Assembly (NCBI GenBank): GCA_022844275.1
Contig: JALHMB010000004.1
Location: forward strand, 62,001-126,000
Source: Hyphomicrobiaceae bacterium
GTDB taxonomy: Bacteria; Pseudomonadota; Alphaproteobacteria; Rhizobiales; Hyphomicrobiaceae
Length of the DNA stretch: 64,000 nt
Reading direction: 5' to 3'
Position numbers and translations under genes: made by a program. Below are positions 34,831 to 43,650 of the stretch, in pieces. The notes under the pieces were generated by a model that was given only the letters and a program-made list of their open reading frames with translations, ran no database searches and was not told the origin of the DNA. Position 1 is the first letter of the stretch. The number at the start of each line of letters is the position of its first letter.

Positions 34831-36276
34831 ATGCTGCTTTCGGAACTCGTGCCGGACGAAGTGCTGCTGCCGGCGGCTCCTCCAGCCATCGACATTCGGG
34901 GTCTGACCGCTGACAGCCGGGCGGTGCAGCCCGGCTTCCTGTTCGCTGCACTCGCCGGCAGCCGCACGGATGGCGCGCGCTTTGTTGCCGACGCGCTGGC
35001 CAAGGGCGCGGCCGCGATCCTCGCCGCGGAAGCCGTCACAATCGACGCACCGGTGCATGTCCCGGTCCTGCGCGCCCGCGAGCCGCGCCGCGCGCTCGCG
35101 CTCATGGCGGCGCGTTTTCATGCTCGGCAGCCCGCACACATGCTGGCAGTTACCGGAACGAGCGGAAAAACCTCCGTCGCCGATTTCACGCGCCAGATAC
35201 TGACGCTGCTCGGTCAGCAGGCGGCCTCGGTCGGCACGATCGGTCTCGTGCGCCCGGACGGTGCGGTCTATGGTTCACTGACGACGCCCGATCCCATTTC
35301 GCTTCATGCGACCCTCGACGAACTCGCCGGCGACGGCATCACGCACGTCGCCTTCGAGGCTTCATCGCACGGCCTCGACCAGCATCGCCTGGATGGCGTG
35401 CGCATCACGGCCGCGGCCTACACGAACCTCGGGCGCGATCATCTCGACTATCATTCGACGCTCGATGCCTACCTGAAAGCCAAGCTGCGCCTCTTCACGG
35501 AGCTACTGCCACGGGAAGGTACGGCGGTCGTGAACGCGGGTGGTGCCGAGGCCGTACGCGTCATCGACGCAGTCCGTCGGCGCAGCATTAACCTCATCAC
35601 CACGGGCTTCGGGGGCGAGACGCTGCAACTTGCAGAGATCACGCGCGACGGCTTCGCGCAGCGCGTCGTGGTCCACGCCGAGGGCCGCGACTTCGCCCTG
35701 CGCTTTCCGCTTCTCGGCACCTATCAGGTCGAGAATGCGCTTCTCGCCGCGGGCCTCGCCATGGCGAGTGGCGAGCCGACCGAAGCGGTGCTCGGGACAC
35801 TTGAGAAGCTTACGGGTGTCGCGGGCCGCCTCGAGATCGTCGCCGAGCACAAGAGCGGCCTTGCCGTCGTCGACTATGCCCATAAACCCGAGGCACTCGC
35901 TGCGGCGCTCGATGCGCTGCGACCGTTTGCGACGGGCAAGCTCGTCTGCATTGTCGGCTGCGGTGGTGATCGCGATCGCGGCAAGCGGCCGATCATGGGT
36001 CGTATCGCCGTCGATCGCGCCGACGTCGTGATCATCACCGACGACAATCCGAGAAGCGAGGACCCGGCCACCATTCGCGGCGAGATGCTACGCGGAGCAA
36101 TCGGTGCGCGCGAGATCGGCGATCGGGCTGAGGCCATTGCCGCCGGCATGGACCTGCTCGGCGAGGGCGATGTGCTCCTGGTCGCCGGCAAAGGTCACGA
36201 GAACGGCCAGATCGTCGGGAATGTCACGCTGCCCTTCAGTGATCATGACGAGATCAGGAAGCACCTCGATGGCTGA
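34831..36276 (+). CDS. murE: UDP-N-acetylmuramoyl-L-alanyl-D-glutamate--2,6-diaminopimelate ligase
   Basis: A 481-residue Mur ligase adding the third residue of the peptidoglycan stem peptide. ATP-binding loop VTGTSGKTSVADFTRQ (about residue 108), LGRDHLDYHSTLDAYLKAK with the carbamylated-lysine region, VDYAHKPEALAAAL, and DDNPRSEDP. The DNPR motif is diagnostic for meso-diaminopimelate rather than lysine. The start at 34831 has GAGGCGGGG upstream; a GTG at 34804 is an alternative. murF overlaps its last 8 bases. Only these two genes of the division and cell wall cluster are here; the next genes expected (mraY, murD) do not follow. Confidence 0.96.
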   Translation: MLLSELVPDEVLLPAAPPAIDIRGLTADSRAVQPGFLFAALAGSRTDGARFVADALAKGAAAILAAEAVTIDAPVHVPVLRAREPRRALALMAARFHARQPAHMLAVTGTSGKTSVADFTRQILTLLGQQAASVGTIGLVRPDGAVYGSLTTPDPISLHATLDELAGDGITHVAFEASSHGLDQHRLDGVRITAAAYTNLGRDHLDYHSTLDAYLKAKLRLFTELLPREGTAVVNAGGAEAVRVIDAVRRRSINLITTGFGGETLQLAEITRDGFAQRVVVHAEGRDFALRFPLLGTYQVENALLAAGLAMASGEPTEAVLGTLEKLTGVAGRLEIVAEHKSGLAVVDYAHKPEALAAALDALRPFATGKLVCIVGCGGDRDRGKRPIMGRIAVDRADVVIITDDNPRSEDPATIRGEMLRGAIGAREIGDRAEAIAAGMDLLGEGDVLLVAGKGHENGQIVGNVTLPFSDHDEIRKHLDG

Positions 36277-37687
36277 CGGCACGCCGCTTTGGACCTGGGA
36301 TGCGCTCGTCGCGGCGGCAGAGGGTGTGGCCGAAGGTACTCCGGCCGGCCCCATCACGGGCTTCTCGATCGACACGCGCTCGCTGGCGCCCGGCGAGGTC
36401 TTCGTCGCGCTGACTGATCAGCGCGATGGGCACGACTTTGTCGATGCCGCGTTCAAAGCCGGTGCTGCGGCGGCGCTCGTGCGGCGTGATTTCGTTGCAC
36501 CGGAAGGCGCCGGACCGCTCATCCGCGTCGATGATCCGCTTTCTGCGCTGGGCCGCATCGCAATAGCCGCGCGCGCCCGGCTAAGGCCTGAGGCACGCGT
36601 CGTTGCCGTGACCGGCAGTGCCGGCAAGACCGGCACGAAGGAAATGCTGCGCGCTTGTCTCGCGACGGCCGGCAAAGTCCATGCGCCGGAGAAGTCGTTC
36701 AACAATCACTGGGGTGTGCCGCTGACGCTCGCGCGGATGCCCGCGGATGTCGATTTCGCTGTGATCGAGATCGGTATGAACCACGCCGGCGAGATCAGCC
36801 CGCTCACCCGCATGGCGGGCCCGCACATCGCCGTCGTCACGAACGTGCTGCCCGTTCATGTCGGCAACTTTCCTGACGGCGAGCAAGGTGTCGCGAAGGC
36901 CAAAGCCGAGATCTTCGAGGGCTTGAAGCCGGGCGGCCTCGCCGTGCTGCCGCGGGACAGCCGGCACTATAGCTTGCTTGATCGCGCCGTGGCAGCGCGG
37001 GGCGCGCGCATTGTGACCTTCGGCACGACGACGGATGCCTACGTCGGCGCGCGCGAGATCAAGCTCGACGATACCGGCAGCGATATCGTTGCCGAGATCG
37101 CGGGGCAGGCTCTGAGCTATCGTCTGGGAACGGTGGGCGTGCACATCGCGGTCAACTCGCTGGCCGTGATCGCGACGCTCAATGCACTGCATCTTCCGTT
37201 GAAGGCGGCGACGGTGCCGCTCGCGGGCATCACGCCGCCCGTCGGTCGTGGCGCGCGCACGCTGCTCAAAGCGGCTGAAGGCGCGATCCTGCTGATCGAC
37301 GAGAGCTACAACGCCAATCCCGCCTCCATGCGCGCTGCCATCTCCGTCCTTGGTGCCGTCGCGCGCGCGAATTATCCGCGCCGCGTCGCAGTGCTCGGTG
37401 ACATGCTCGAACTCGGCGAGGGGTCGGAGGGCTACCACCTCGGGCTTGCGGAGCCGCTGTCGTTGGCCGAGGCCGATGTGGTCTTTGCGTGTGGTCCGCA
37501 CATGCAAAAGCTTTTCGAGACGCTGCCCCTCGGATGCCGCGGTGCCTGGGCACCGGATTCTACGGCTCTTATTCCGCACGTCGTCGACGCACTGCGGGCC
37601 GGCGATGCGGTGATGGTGAAGGGTTCGCTCGGCAGCCGCATGGCGCCTATTGTCGCCGCGATCAAGGCGAAGTTTGCTGCTGGATAG
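36269..37687 (+). CDS. murF: UDP-N-acetylmuramoyl-tripeptide--D-alanyl-D-alanine ligase
   Basis: A 472-residue Mur ligase that adds D-Ala-D-Ala to the stem peptide. The ATP loop is VTGSAGKTGTKEMLRA (about residue 113); EKSFNNHWGVPLTL and VIEIGMNHAGEI are typical MurF motifs, followed by IDESYNANPASMRAAI and GDMLELG. It starts within murE (8-base overlap), so the pair is translationally coupled. A palindromic block, not mraY, follows directly after its stop, which suggests that the wall cluster has been split at this point in this genome. Confidence 0.96.
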   Translation: MADGTPLWTWDALVAAAEGVAEGTPAGPITGFSIDTRSLAPGEVFVALTDQRDGHDFVDAAFKAGAAAALVRRDFVAPEGAGPLIRVDDPLSALGRIAIAARARLRPEARVVAVTGSAGKTGTKEMLRACLATAGKVHAPEKSFNNHWGVPLTLARMPADVDFAVIEIGMNHAGEISPLTRMAGPHIAVVTNVLPVHVGNFPDGEQGVAKAKAEIFEGLKPGGLAVLPRDSRHYSLLDRAVAARGARIVTFGTTTDAYVGAREIKLDDTGSDIVAEIAGQALSYRLGTVGVHIAVNSLAVIATLNALHLPLKAATVPLAGITPPVGRGARTLLKAAEGAILLIDESYNANPASMRAAISVLGAVARANYPRRVAVLGDMLELGEGSEGYHLGLAEPLSLAEADVVFACGPHMQKLFETLPLGCRGAWAPDSTALIPHVVDALRAGDAVMVKGSLGSRMAPIVAAIKAKFAAG

Positions 37688-37699
37688 CTCGCCTCTCTC

Positions 37700-37795
37700 C
37701 CCCTCGTCCCACATGGCGTGCCGTCCAAACCGAAGGTTTGCGCCTTCGGCGAGCGCGCATTCGCGCGCCGACCGCACGCCATGTGGGACGAGGGG
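37700..37795. repeat. Perfect 22-base inverted repeat with nested hairpins after murF
   Basis: Arms at 37700-37721 and 37774-37795 are perfectly complementary over 22 bases (core CGTCCCACATGGCGTGC and its complement). The 52-base interior contains three further small palindromes: AAACCGAAGGTTT, CGCCTTCGGCG and GCGCGCATTCGCGCGC. It starts 13 bases after the murF stop. Confidence 0.9.
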
Positions 37796-37840
37796 ATGGG
37801 GAGCTCGCGGTAGAGGACGGTTCATAGAGAAGGGTGAGTT

Positions 37841-37940
37841 CGGGAGGGTGTCCCTCGCGAAAGGAGGCAGGGGCGAAAGCCTCGTCGCGCTGGAGGCGCG
37901 GCCACGTAACTGCCCTTGATGCGAGGGCACACTCGTGGTG
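37841..37940. repeat. Second mosaic hairpin element, related to the one upstream of dnaG
   Basis: Begins with CGGGAGGGTGTCCCTCG (37841-37857), identical to 7274-7290, and ends with GCGAGGGCACACTCG (around 37920-37935) that pairs imperfectly with it. Inside is CGCGCTGGAGGCGCG; just outside is GGCCGAAGGCC. Together with the 22-base repeat this fills the 395-base gap between murF and the small basic protein gene; no gene is seen there. Confidence 0.65.
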
Positions 37941-38029
37941 GCCGAAGGCCGCAAGGTGGAAGTGCCAACGGCGATATGGCAGCCGCGGCGCCAGTAGCCG
38001 GAGGCGTTGGCGTCCGCGGAAAGAAAGAA

Positions 38030-38052
38030 GCCGCGGACATAGAGCCCGCGGC
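38030..38052 (-). terminator. Probable intrinsic terminator of the rpsO-pnp unit
   Basis: Read on the minus strand, GCCGCGG and CCGCGGC form a 7-base stem with a 9-base loop followed by TTCTTTCTTT. It lies about 30 bases after the stop of the small basic protein gene. Confidence 0.65.
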
Positions 38053-38082
38053 CTCATGGTACTCAGCTAGACGCGACGAGGC

Positions 38083-38268
38083 TTACGCCTGAGCCGCCTC
38101 AGCCTTGGCCTTCGCGACGCGACGCTGGCCTGCAAGCTTCTTCGCCTTGGTGCGGGCGCCGATGGTGTTGCCGGTGATGCCGCTCGCCTTCTTGCGCGGG
38201 ATGGCGTGGCCGGCCTTCTTGCGACGCTTCTCGGCGTTGCGCGGCGAACGTGCTGCACGGTTCGACAT
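38083..38268 (-). CDS. Small highly basic protein downstream of pnp
   Basis: 61 residues, about one third Lys or Arg, with only a few acidic residues (sequence pieces NAEKRRKKAGHAIPRKKA and GARTKAKKLAGQRR). It has a good ribosome site (GAGGAG 8 bases before the ATG) and lies 49 bases after the pnp stop on the same strand, before the terminator. The composition fits an RNA- or DNA-binding protein, perhaps ribosome associated. It is not ribosomal protein S20 or any other ribosomal protein that I recognise. Function unknown. Confidence 0.75.
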   Translation of the reverse strand: MSNRAARSPRNAEKRRKKAGHAIPRKKASGITGNTIGARTKAKKLAGQRRVAKAKAEAAQA

Positions 38269-38317
38269 GATGCTATCTCCTCAATTCAGCGCGCATGGGC
38301 GCGGCTCTGTCCCTGGA

Positions 38318-40570
38318 TCAATCGAATTCGCGAGGTGGGCGACGCTCGCGGCCGCCACCACCACCGCGACCACCACGGTCTCCGCGATCACGACGCTCGC
38401 CGCCGCGATCGCGACGCTCGCCACCGTCGCCTTCGCCACCTTCACCACCCTCGCGCGGCGGCTCAGGCGGCAGCTCCTGGCCGGTCTCCTGATCGACGAT
38501 GCGCATGGAGAGGCGTACCTTGCCGCGATCGTCGAAGCCGAGGAGCTTCACATAGACTTCCTGGCCTTCCTTCACGACCTCGCCGACGGTCTGCGGACGC
38601 CCGCGCGTGAGCTGCGAGATGTGCACCAGACCGTCTTTGGGTCCGAAGAAGTTCACAAAGGCGCCGAACTCCATGATCTTCACGATCTTGCCCTTGTAGA
38701 TCTTGCCGACCTCGGGCTCCGACGTGATGCCGCGGATGCGGTTCAGCGCCTTCTCGATCGACTCGCGGTTGGCGGAGGCGATCTGGATGGTGCCGTCGTC
38801 CTCGACGTTGATCTTGGCACCGCTCTCCGCGACGATGTCGCGGATCACCGAGCCGCCGGAGCCGATCACGTCGCGGATCTTGTCGACGGGGATCTTGATC
38901 GTCTCGATGCGCGGGGCGTGCTCGCCGAGTTCGGTGCGGGCGCCGGTCAGCGCCTTCGACATCTCGCCGAGAATGTGGATACGGCCGGCATGAGCCTGCT
39001 CGAGAGCAATGCGCATGATCTCTTCGGTGATGCCGGTGATCTTGATGTCCATCTGGAGAGACGTGACACCGACTTCCGTACCCGCGACCTTGAAGTCCAT
39101 GTCGCCGAGATGATCCTCGTCGCCGAGGATGTCGGAGAGCACGGCGAAGTCATTGGCTTCCTTGATGAGGCCCATGGCGATGCCGGCCACGGGACGCTTC
39201 AGCGGGACGCCCGCGTCCATCAGTGCCAGCGAGGTGCCGCAGACCGTCGCCATCGAGGACGAGCCGTTCGACTCGGTGATCTCCGAGACGACGCGCATCG
39301 TGTAGGGGAATTCCTCGGGCGTCGGCAGGAGCGGATGCACGGCGCGCCACGCGAGCTTGCCGTGGCCGATCTCGCGACGGCCGGGCGAACCCATGCGGCC
39401 CGTCTCACCAACCGAGAAGGGCGGGAAGTTATAGTGGAGCATGAAGCGCTCTTTGCGCGTGCCCTCGAGCGCATCGATCATCTGCTCGTCGTCACCCGTT
39501 CCGAGCGTCGCAATGACGACGGCCTGGGTTTCGCCGCGCGTGAAGAGCGCCGAGCCGTGCGTACGCGCCAGCACGTGCACTTCGGACTGGATCGGGCGCA
39601 CGGTCTTGAGATCGCGGCCGTCGATGCGCTTGCCGGTGCGGATGATGTCACCGCGCACGACATCGGCCTCGAGCGCCTTGAACACGCCGCCGAGCTTTGT
39701 CTTCAGCGCGGCGTCGGCATCGGCCGGCACCATCGCCGCCATGGCCTTTTCCTTAGCCGCGTCGATGAGCGCGTAGCGCTTCTGTTTCTCGGGCGTCGCG
39801 AAGGCCGCGCGAAGATCTTCCTCGATGAGCCCCTTCATCTGCGCCTTCTCGGCGCTCGTGTCGGTCGGCTGGAAGTCCCACGGCTCCTTGGCGGCCTTCT
39901 CGGCGAGCTTGATGATCGCGTTGATCACCGGCTGGAAGCCCTTCTGGCCGAAGACGACCGCATCGAGCATCTGCTTTTCCGAGAGCTCCTTCGCCTCGGA
40001 CTCGACCATCATCACGGCGTCGGTGGTGCCGGCGATGACGAGATCGAGCGCGCTCTCGGCCATCTCGTCGATCATCGGGTTGAGCACGAACTCACCGTTG
40101 ATGAGGCCGACGCGCGAGGCGCCGATCGGGCCGAGGAAGGGCAGCCCCGAGAGCGTCAGTGCCGCGGAGGCCGCGACCATCCCGAGAATGTCGGGGTCGT
40201 TCTCGAGGTCATGACTCAGAGTTGTGACGACGATCTGCGTCTCGTGCTTGAAGCCCTCGACAAAGAGGGGGCGGATCGGGCGGTCGATGAGGCGCGAAGT
40301 CAGCGTCTCCTTCTCGGTCGGGCGCCCTTCGCGCTTGAAAAAGCCGCCGGGAATCTTGCCGGCGGCGTAGAACTTCTCCTGGTAATTCACGGTCAGCGGG
40401 AAGAAATCGATGCCGGGCTTCACGCTCTTTGCGGCAACGACCGTCGCGAGCACGCTCGTCTCGCCATACTGTGCATAGACGGCGGCGTCTGCCTGGCGCG
40501 CCATGCGGCCGGTCTCGAGCGTCAGCTTGCGCCCGCCCCAGTCAATCTCGACCTTGTGGGTGTTGAACAT
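38318..40570 (-). CDS. pnp: Polyribonucleotide nucleotidyltransferase
   Basis: A 750-residue phosphorolytic 3'-5' exoribonuclease, core of RNA degradation. Two RNase PH domains (first about 10-145 beginning [16 protein letters not shown], second about 315-545 with [20 protein letters not shown]), a KH domain (about 555-615, [18 protein letters not shown]) and an S1 domain (about 620-695, [20 protein letters not shown]). The last 45 residues are Arg/Gly/Asp rich (repeats of RRDRGG and RGGRGGGGG), an RGG-like tail that could bind RNA or partner proteins. rpsO lies upstream, the conserved order, with a GC hairpin between them. Confidence 0.97.
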   Translation of the reverse strand: MFNTHKVEIDWGGRKLTLETGRMARQADAAVYAQYGETSVLATVVAAKSVKPGIDFFPLTVNYQEKFYAAGKIPGGFFKREGRPTEKETLTSRLIDRPIRPLFVEGFKHETQIVVTTLSHDLENDPDILGMVAASAALTLSGLPFLGPIGASRVGLINGEFVLNPMIDEMAESALDLVIAGTTDAVMMVESEAKELSEKQMLDAVVFGQKGFQPVINAIIKLAEKAAKEPWDFQPTDTSAEKAQMKGLIEEDLRAAFATPEKQKRYALIDAAKEKAMAAMVPADADAALKTKLGGVFKALEADVVRGDIIRTGKRIDGRDLKTVRPIQSEVHVLARTHGSALFTRGETQAVVIATLGTGDDEQMIDALEGTRKERFMLHYNFPPFSVGETGRMGSPGRREIGHGKLAWRAVHPLLPTPEEFPYTMRVVSEITESNGSSSMATVCGTSLALMDAGVPLKRPVAGIAMGLIKEANDFAVLSDILGDEDHLGDMDFKVAGTEVGVTSLQMDIKITGITEEIMRIALEQAHAGRIHILGEMSKALTGARTELGEHAPRIETIKIPVDKIRDVIGSGGSVIRDIVAESGAKINVEDDGTIQIASANRESIEKALNRIRGITSEPEVGKIYKGKIVKIMEFGAFVNFFGPKDGLVHISQLTRGRPQTVGEVVKEGQEVYVKLLGFDDRGKVRLSMRIVDQETGQELPPEPPREGGEGGEGDGGERRDRGGERRDRGDRGGRGGGGGRERRPPREFD

Positions 40571-40602
40571 TTCCGTACGTATCCTTCATCATCAACAGCT
40601 CG

Positions 40603-40632
40603 GGCGCCGCAGCCCCCCATGGGCGCGGCGCC
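40603..40632 (-). promoter_or_regulatory. Hairpin between rpsO and pnp
   Basis: GGCGCCGC and GCGGCGCC arms (40603-40610, 40625-40632) enclose a 14-base loop in the 126-base rpsO-pnp spacer. There is no T-run. In E. coli a hairpin at this place is an RNase III site through which PNPase controls its own message; the same role is an inference here. Confidence 0.5.
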
Positions 40633-40696
40633 TATTCGCATCATTCGGAAAGCGGGTTCGAGCTCATATCCCGCCTCGCCTTGTTTGGAGCTTCGA

Positions 40697-40966
40697 TCAG
40701 CGACGCAGCTCGAGCCGCTCGATGATCTTCTGGTAGCGGGCTTCGTCCTTGGACCGCACATAGTCGAGCAGACGGCGCCGCTGGCTCACCATCTTGAGCA
40801 GCCCGCGGCGCGAGTGGTTGTCCTTCTTGTGCGTCTTGAAATGATCAGCCAGACCGTTGATGCGCTCGGTCAGGATGGCAATCTGGACCTCCGGCGAGCC
40901 GGTGTCCTTGTCCTTGGTCGCAAAACTCTTGATCACTTCTTGCTTACGCTCGGTCGTCAGCGACAT
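40697..40966 (-). CDS. rpsO: 30S ribosomal protein S15
   Basis: An 89-residue primary 16S rRNA-binding protein of the small subunit platform. The family sequence is complete: [22 protein letters not shown], then [20 protein letters not shown] and [20 protein letters not shown] (given in pieces). Length is exactly typical. truB and rbfA, which often precede rpsO, are not present upstream; a thermonuclease gene lies there instead. The 280 bases between (40967-41246) contain GC-rich short palindromes that may form the S15 autoregulatory leader, but no gene. Confidence 0.97.
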   Translation of the reverse strand: MSLTTERKQEVIKSFATKDKDTGSPEVQIAILTERINGLADHFKTHKKDNHSRRGLLKMVSQRRRLLDYVRSKDEARYQKIIERLELRR

Positions 40967-41246
40967 CGAGTTGTCCTTTGCTCTGGCGTCCGGCTTGGCC
41001 GGAGCGCGCTCGGTTTTTCGGATGATGGCAGGCAGGGCATCTGGGTCAGATGTCGCGCCGCATCTGCGGCCACAGCCGGGATGTCGTCCAGCCGGGTCGC
41101 GTCAGGGGCTGCGCCCCCTCGAGAGGGGTTCGCAAGACCGCAGCCTTATACACGAAAGTACTTGCGAGGCGAGGGGAAATCTGCCGGCGCACGCTCGAAT
41201 CCTCCGGCTGCGGAGGTCGCAGCGGCGCCGGCACGATATCGGCCGT

Positions 41247-42017
41247 TCAATTGATGTTGGCGGGGCGCCAACCGGCGGCCAGAGCCTCGCGCTCCGTACA
41301 GAACCAGCGCTCGCCCTTGCCCTCGTCGATGCGCACCTTCTCGTACCAGGGGCTCCAGGGCATGTGGTAGATGCGGCCATTGGACGTGATGTTGCCCTTG
41401 ATCGGGCAGTCGCCGGGGATGGCATTGTCGGCCGTCGACCAGCGGCCGGCGCGGTAGTCCCAGGCCGTCGTCGTGGGGGCCTGCCAGATACCGATGCCGC
41501 GCTTGCGCGCGTCCGCCTCCTCGGTCACGTAGGTCCGCGAGTACTTCACAAAAGCCCAGGCAAATCCGCGCCTTATCATCTCGGCATTGATGTCGGTCGC
41601 GCCGACGAAGCAGATGCCGAGCGTGCGGCCATAGGTGTCGGTGCCCCGGCTCTCGCAGCGGACCGACGCCCGCCCGATGAGCTTCTGCAACTCCGCGGCG
41701 GCTTCCTGCCCGCAGCGCCAGATGCCACCGCCGGCGCGCGGGCACGTCTGGCCGCCTTCGGGGGCGTCGATGCCCTCGAGGCGGATGCGCGTGCCTGCGA
41801 TCTCGATGGTATCGCCGTCGAGCACGCGGGCCCGGCCCTCGATGGCAGCGGCGCCCGGCAGCATGGCGCCATGGCGGAGAGGGGCCTGATCGGGTGTGCG
41901 GGCAAGAGTGCCGTTCCGCATTGCCAACGGCACAGCCAGGACGAGTGCAGCCATCACAACGACGACCCAGGGCGTCGCATGGAAGCGTCGGCTCAAACGG
42001 AATGTCAGACCACGCAT
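41247..42017 (-). CDS. Thermonuclease (SNase) family protein
   Basis: 256 residues with an N-terminal membrane anchor or signal (about 16-33, PWVVVVMAALVLAVPLAM). The SNase-like domain spans about 58-180: VLDGDTIEIAG (calcium aspartates), RIRLEGIDAPEGGQTC (catalytic Arg and Glu) and RGTDTYGRTLGICF (second Arg region), then MIRRGFAWAF. A C-terminal extension of about 75 residues carries two cysteines (PGDCPIKGN and RWFCTE), in which GDCPIKGN resembles the excalibur-like calcium motifs found in such nucleases. Expected to be a periplasmic calcium-dependent nuclease. GAAAGGAG precedes the ATG. Confidence 0.9.
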   Translation of the reverse strand: MRGLTFRLSRRFHATPWVVVVMAALVLAVPLAMRNGTLARTPDQAPLRHGAMLPGAAAIEGRARVLDGDTIEIAGTRIRLEGIDAPEGGQTCPRAGGGIWRCGQEAAAELQKLIGRASVRCESRGTDTYGRTLGICFVGATDINAEMIRRGFAWAFVKYSRTYVTEEADARKRGIGIWQAPTTTAWDYRAGRWSTADNAIPGDCPIKGNITSNGRIYHMPWSPWYEKVRIDEGKGERWFCTEREALAAGWRPANIN

Positions 42018-42112
42018 TGGCTTTCTCCTTTCGGGGGAAAGCTCGATGATTCGCGTGGTGACGTAGAGACTTAATCGTGGCGGCTCGCCACTGTTCGGTC
42101 AAAATGTGGTTG

Positions 42113-42155
42113 AGAAAAAATTGAGGCGCCGTAATGCGATCACGTTGGCGCCTCA
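42113..42155 (-). terminator. Intrinsic terminator of the MFS gene
   Basis: Read on the minus strand, TGAGGCGCC and GGCGCCTCA (42147-42155, 42122-42130) form a 9-base stem followed by ATTTTTTCTC. It lies about 105 bases beyond the MFS stop. Confidence 0.85.
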
Positions 42156-42259
42156 TTCTGAGTTCGGGTCTGGACCACACGTGCAGCGGACACAAGTGGA
42201 CGACCAATGAAATGCGTCGATTCCGGCCGTTACGCAACCTTAGATTGCAATAACCCCAT

Positions 42260-43450
42260 CTACTCAATCTTCCGCTGTGTCCAGCCGGCCACGGCACCCA
42301 TAAGTAGAATGCCGGCGGACACGCCGAGGCCCGTTGCCAGACTGCCGGTAAGATCGGCAAGGAGGCCGGTCGCCGCCGGACCGAAGCACTGAAGGATCGA
42401 GAACATGAGGGTGAAGGAAGCAAAGACCTCGCCCCAAAGAACAGGCGGCAACGAGGACTTGATGAAAGCCGTGATAGCTGCCGGCACCATGTAGAAGCAG
42501 CCGAACAGGAGGGCTGAGGCGATCATGATCGGGAGCCCACCGTCGACGAGTGGCAGGGCGGCGCCTATGCCGATGGTCCCCATGACCGCCGCGAATGGCC
42601 TCCCCGCCGGCCATGTCGCGAACGGCCGTGCCCAGATCCGCTGGCTCAGGATCGTCGAGAGCCCGAGCATGGCCCAGACGATCGCGATGTCGGTGCCGCT
42701 CATGCCGCGCTCGCGCATCCATGCGACGATGAAGGTCATGTAGGCGAAATAGCCGAGCGCAAAGCAACTGTAGCCGATGAACAGTGGGGCCATCGCTCTC
42801 TTCGACCAGGGCGTCGGCTGACGCAATGATGGTGCCACAGGCACAGGACGCGCGGCAAAGGTGGCAAGAACGCTCATGACGATCGATGTCGCGCCGAGCA
42901 ACACCCAGGCTTGCGGCCAGGCCACATCGCCGCGCACTTCGAGCAGCCAGGGAATGGTGAGCGCGGTCAGCAGGAGGCCGGTGCCGCCGCCGGCGAAGTA
43001 GATTGCAATAGCTGACGCAGCCCGCCGTGCATCATGAGGAAAAATGCTCGCTGCCAGCACGCCGCCCGTCACGAATACATACGCAGCGGCAATGCCCGTG
43101 AGCGTGCGAACCGCGGCGATCGCCGCGAAATCGCGCACAAAGGCCGTGGCCAGCACCGTGATCGCGGTGGCCCAGAGCCCGACAATGAACGGCAGTTTGG
43201 ATCCGAGGCGTCGGATGCTGGCAACGGCGACGAAAGCGCCAATGAGATAACCGACGGCATTGATCGTATTGAGCGCGCCGGCCTCGGTGTAGCTCCAGCC
43301 GAGATCGTTGCGCATGGCCGGCAGGACGAGGGCGTAGGAAAAACGTGCGAGGCTGTTGCCGACCGCCATGGCGAGCGATAGCCCGAATGCGGCGAGATAG
43401 CCAACGGCGGGGCTCGGCGGCCAGCTGGGTTCCGATCGGCCGCGCTCCAT
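42260..43450 (-). CDS. MFS transporter, YbfB/YjiJ-like
   Basis: A 396-residue carrier with twelve hydrophobic segments. SLAMAVGNSLARFSYALVLPAMRNDLG (in part) at the start and NAVGYLIGAFVAV are characteristic of the YbfB/YjiJ group, followed by the symmetric second half (FIGYSCFALGYFAYMTFIVAW). Substrates in this group are not established; cyanate/nitrite-like or drug efflux annotations are guesses. The start at 43450 has GGTGGAT upstream; longer versions from earlier codons are possible. It is divergent from the dehydratase gene and has its own terminator. Confidence 0.87.
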   Translation of the reverse strand: MERGRSEPSWPPSPAVGYLAAFGLSLAMAVGNSLARFSYALVLPAMRNDLGWSYTEAGALNTINAVGYLIGAFVAVASIRRLGSKLPFIVGLWATAITVLATAFVRDFAAIAAVRTLTGIAAAYVFVTGGVLAASIFPHDARRAASAIAIYFAGGGTGLLLTALTIPWLLEVRGDVAWPQAWVLLGATSIVMSVLATFAARPVPVAPSLRQPTPWSKRAMAPLFIGYSCFALGYFAYMTFIVAWMRERGMSGTDIAIVWAMLGLSTILSQRIWARPFATWPAGRPFAAVMGTIGIGAALPLVDGGLPIMIASALLFGCFYMVPAAITAFIKSSLPPVLWGEVFASFTLMFSILQCFGPAATGLLADLTGSLATGLGVSAGILLMGAVAGWTQRKIE

Positions 43451-43650
43451 ATCCACCAGCGTGCCTCTTGATATCCGGCGCCGAGGCGCTTCCGTAACCG
43501 CCGCGCTGCCACAGACGTCTTCCGCAAAGACCAGACCCCATGCACGCGCACAAGCGCGAATACCGCGCACAAGAGCTGCACATCCTTGGAGCTACATAAG
43601 CTTTCGCTCATGCGCGCGCGCTGCTAAATCCCAATGTCAGGAGATGCTCC

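Noticed and set aside
38083-38268. Ribosomal protein S20 (rpsT) for the small basic protein
   Set aside because: Too short and lacking the S20 motifs; only the basic composition is shared.
38105-41254. A plus-strand open frame of about 1049 codons antisense to pnp and rpsO
   Set aside because: It mirrors high-GC codon bias of the real minus-strand genes; its His/Arg/Asp-rich translation matches no family and has no sensible start.
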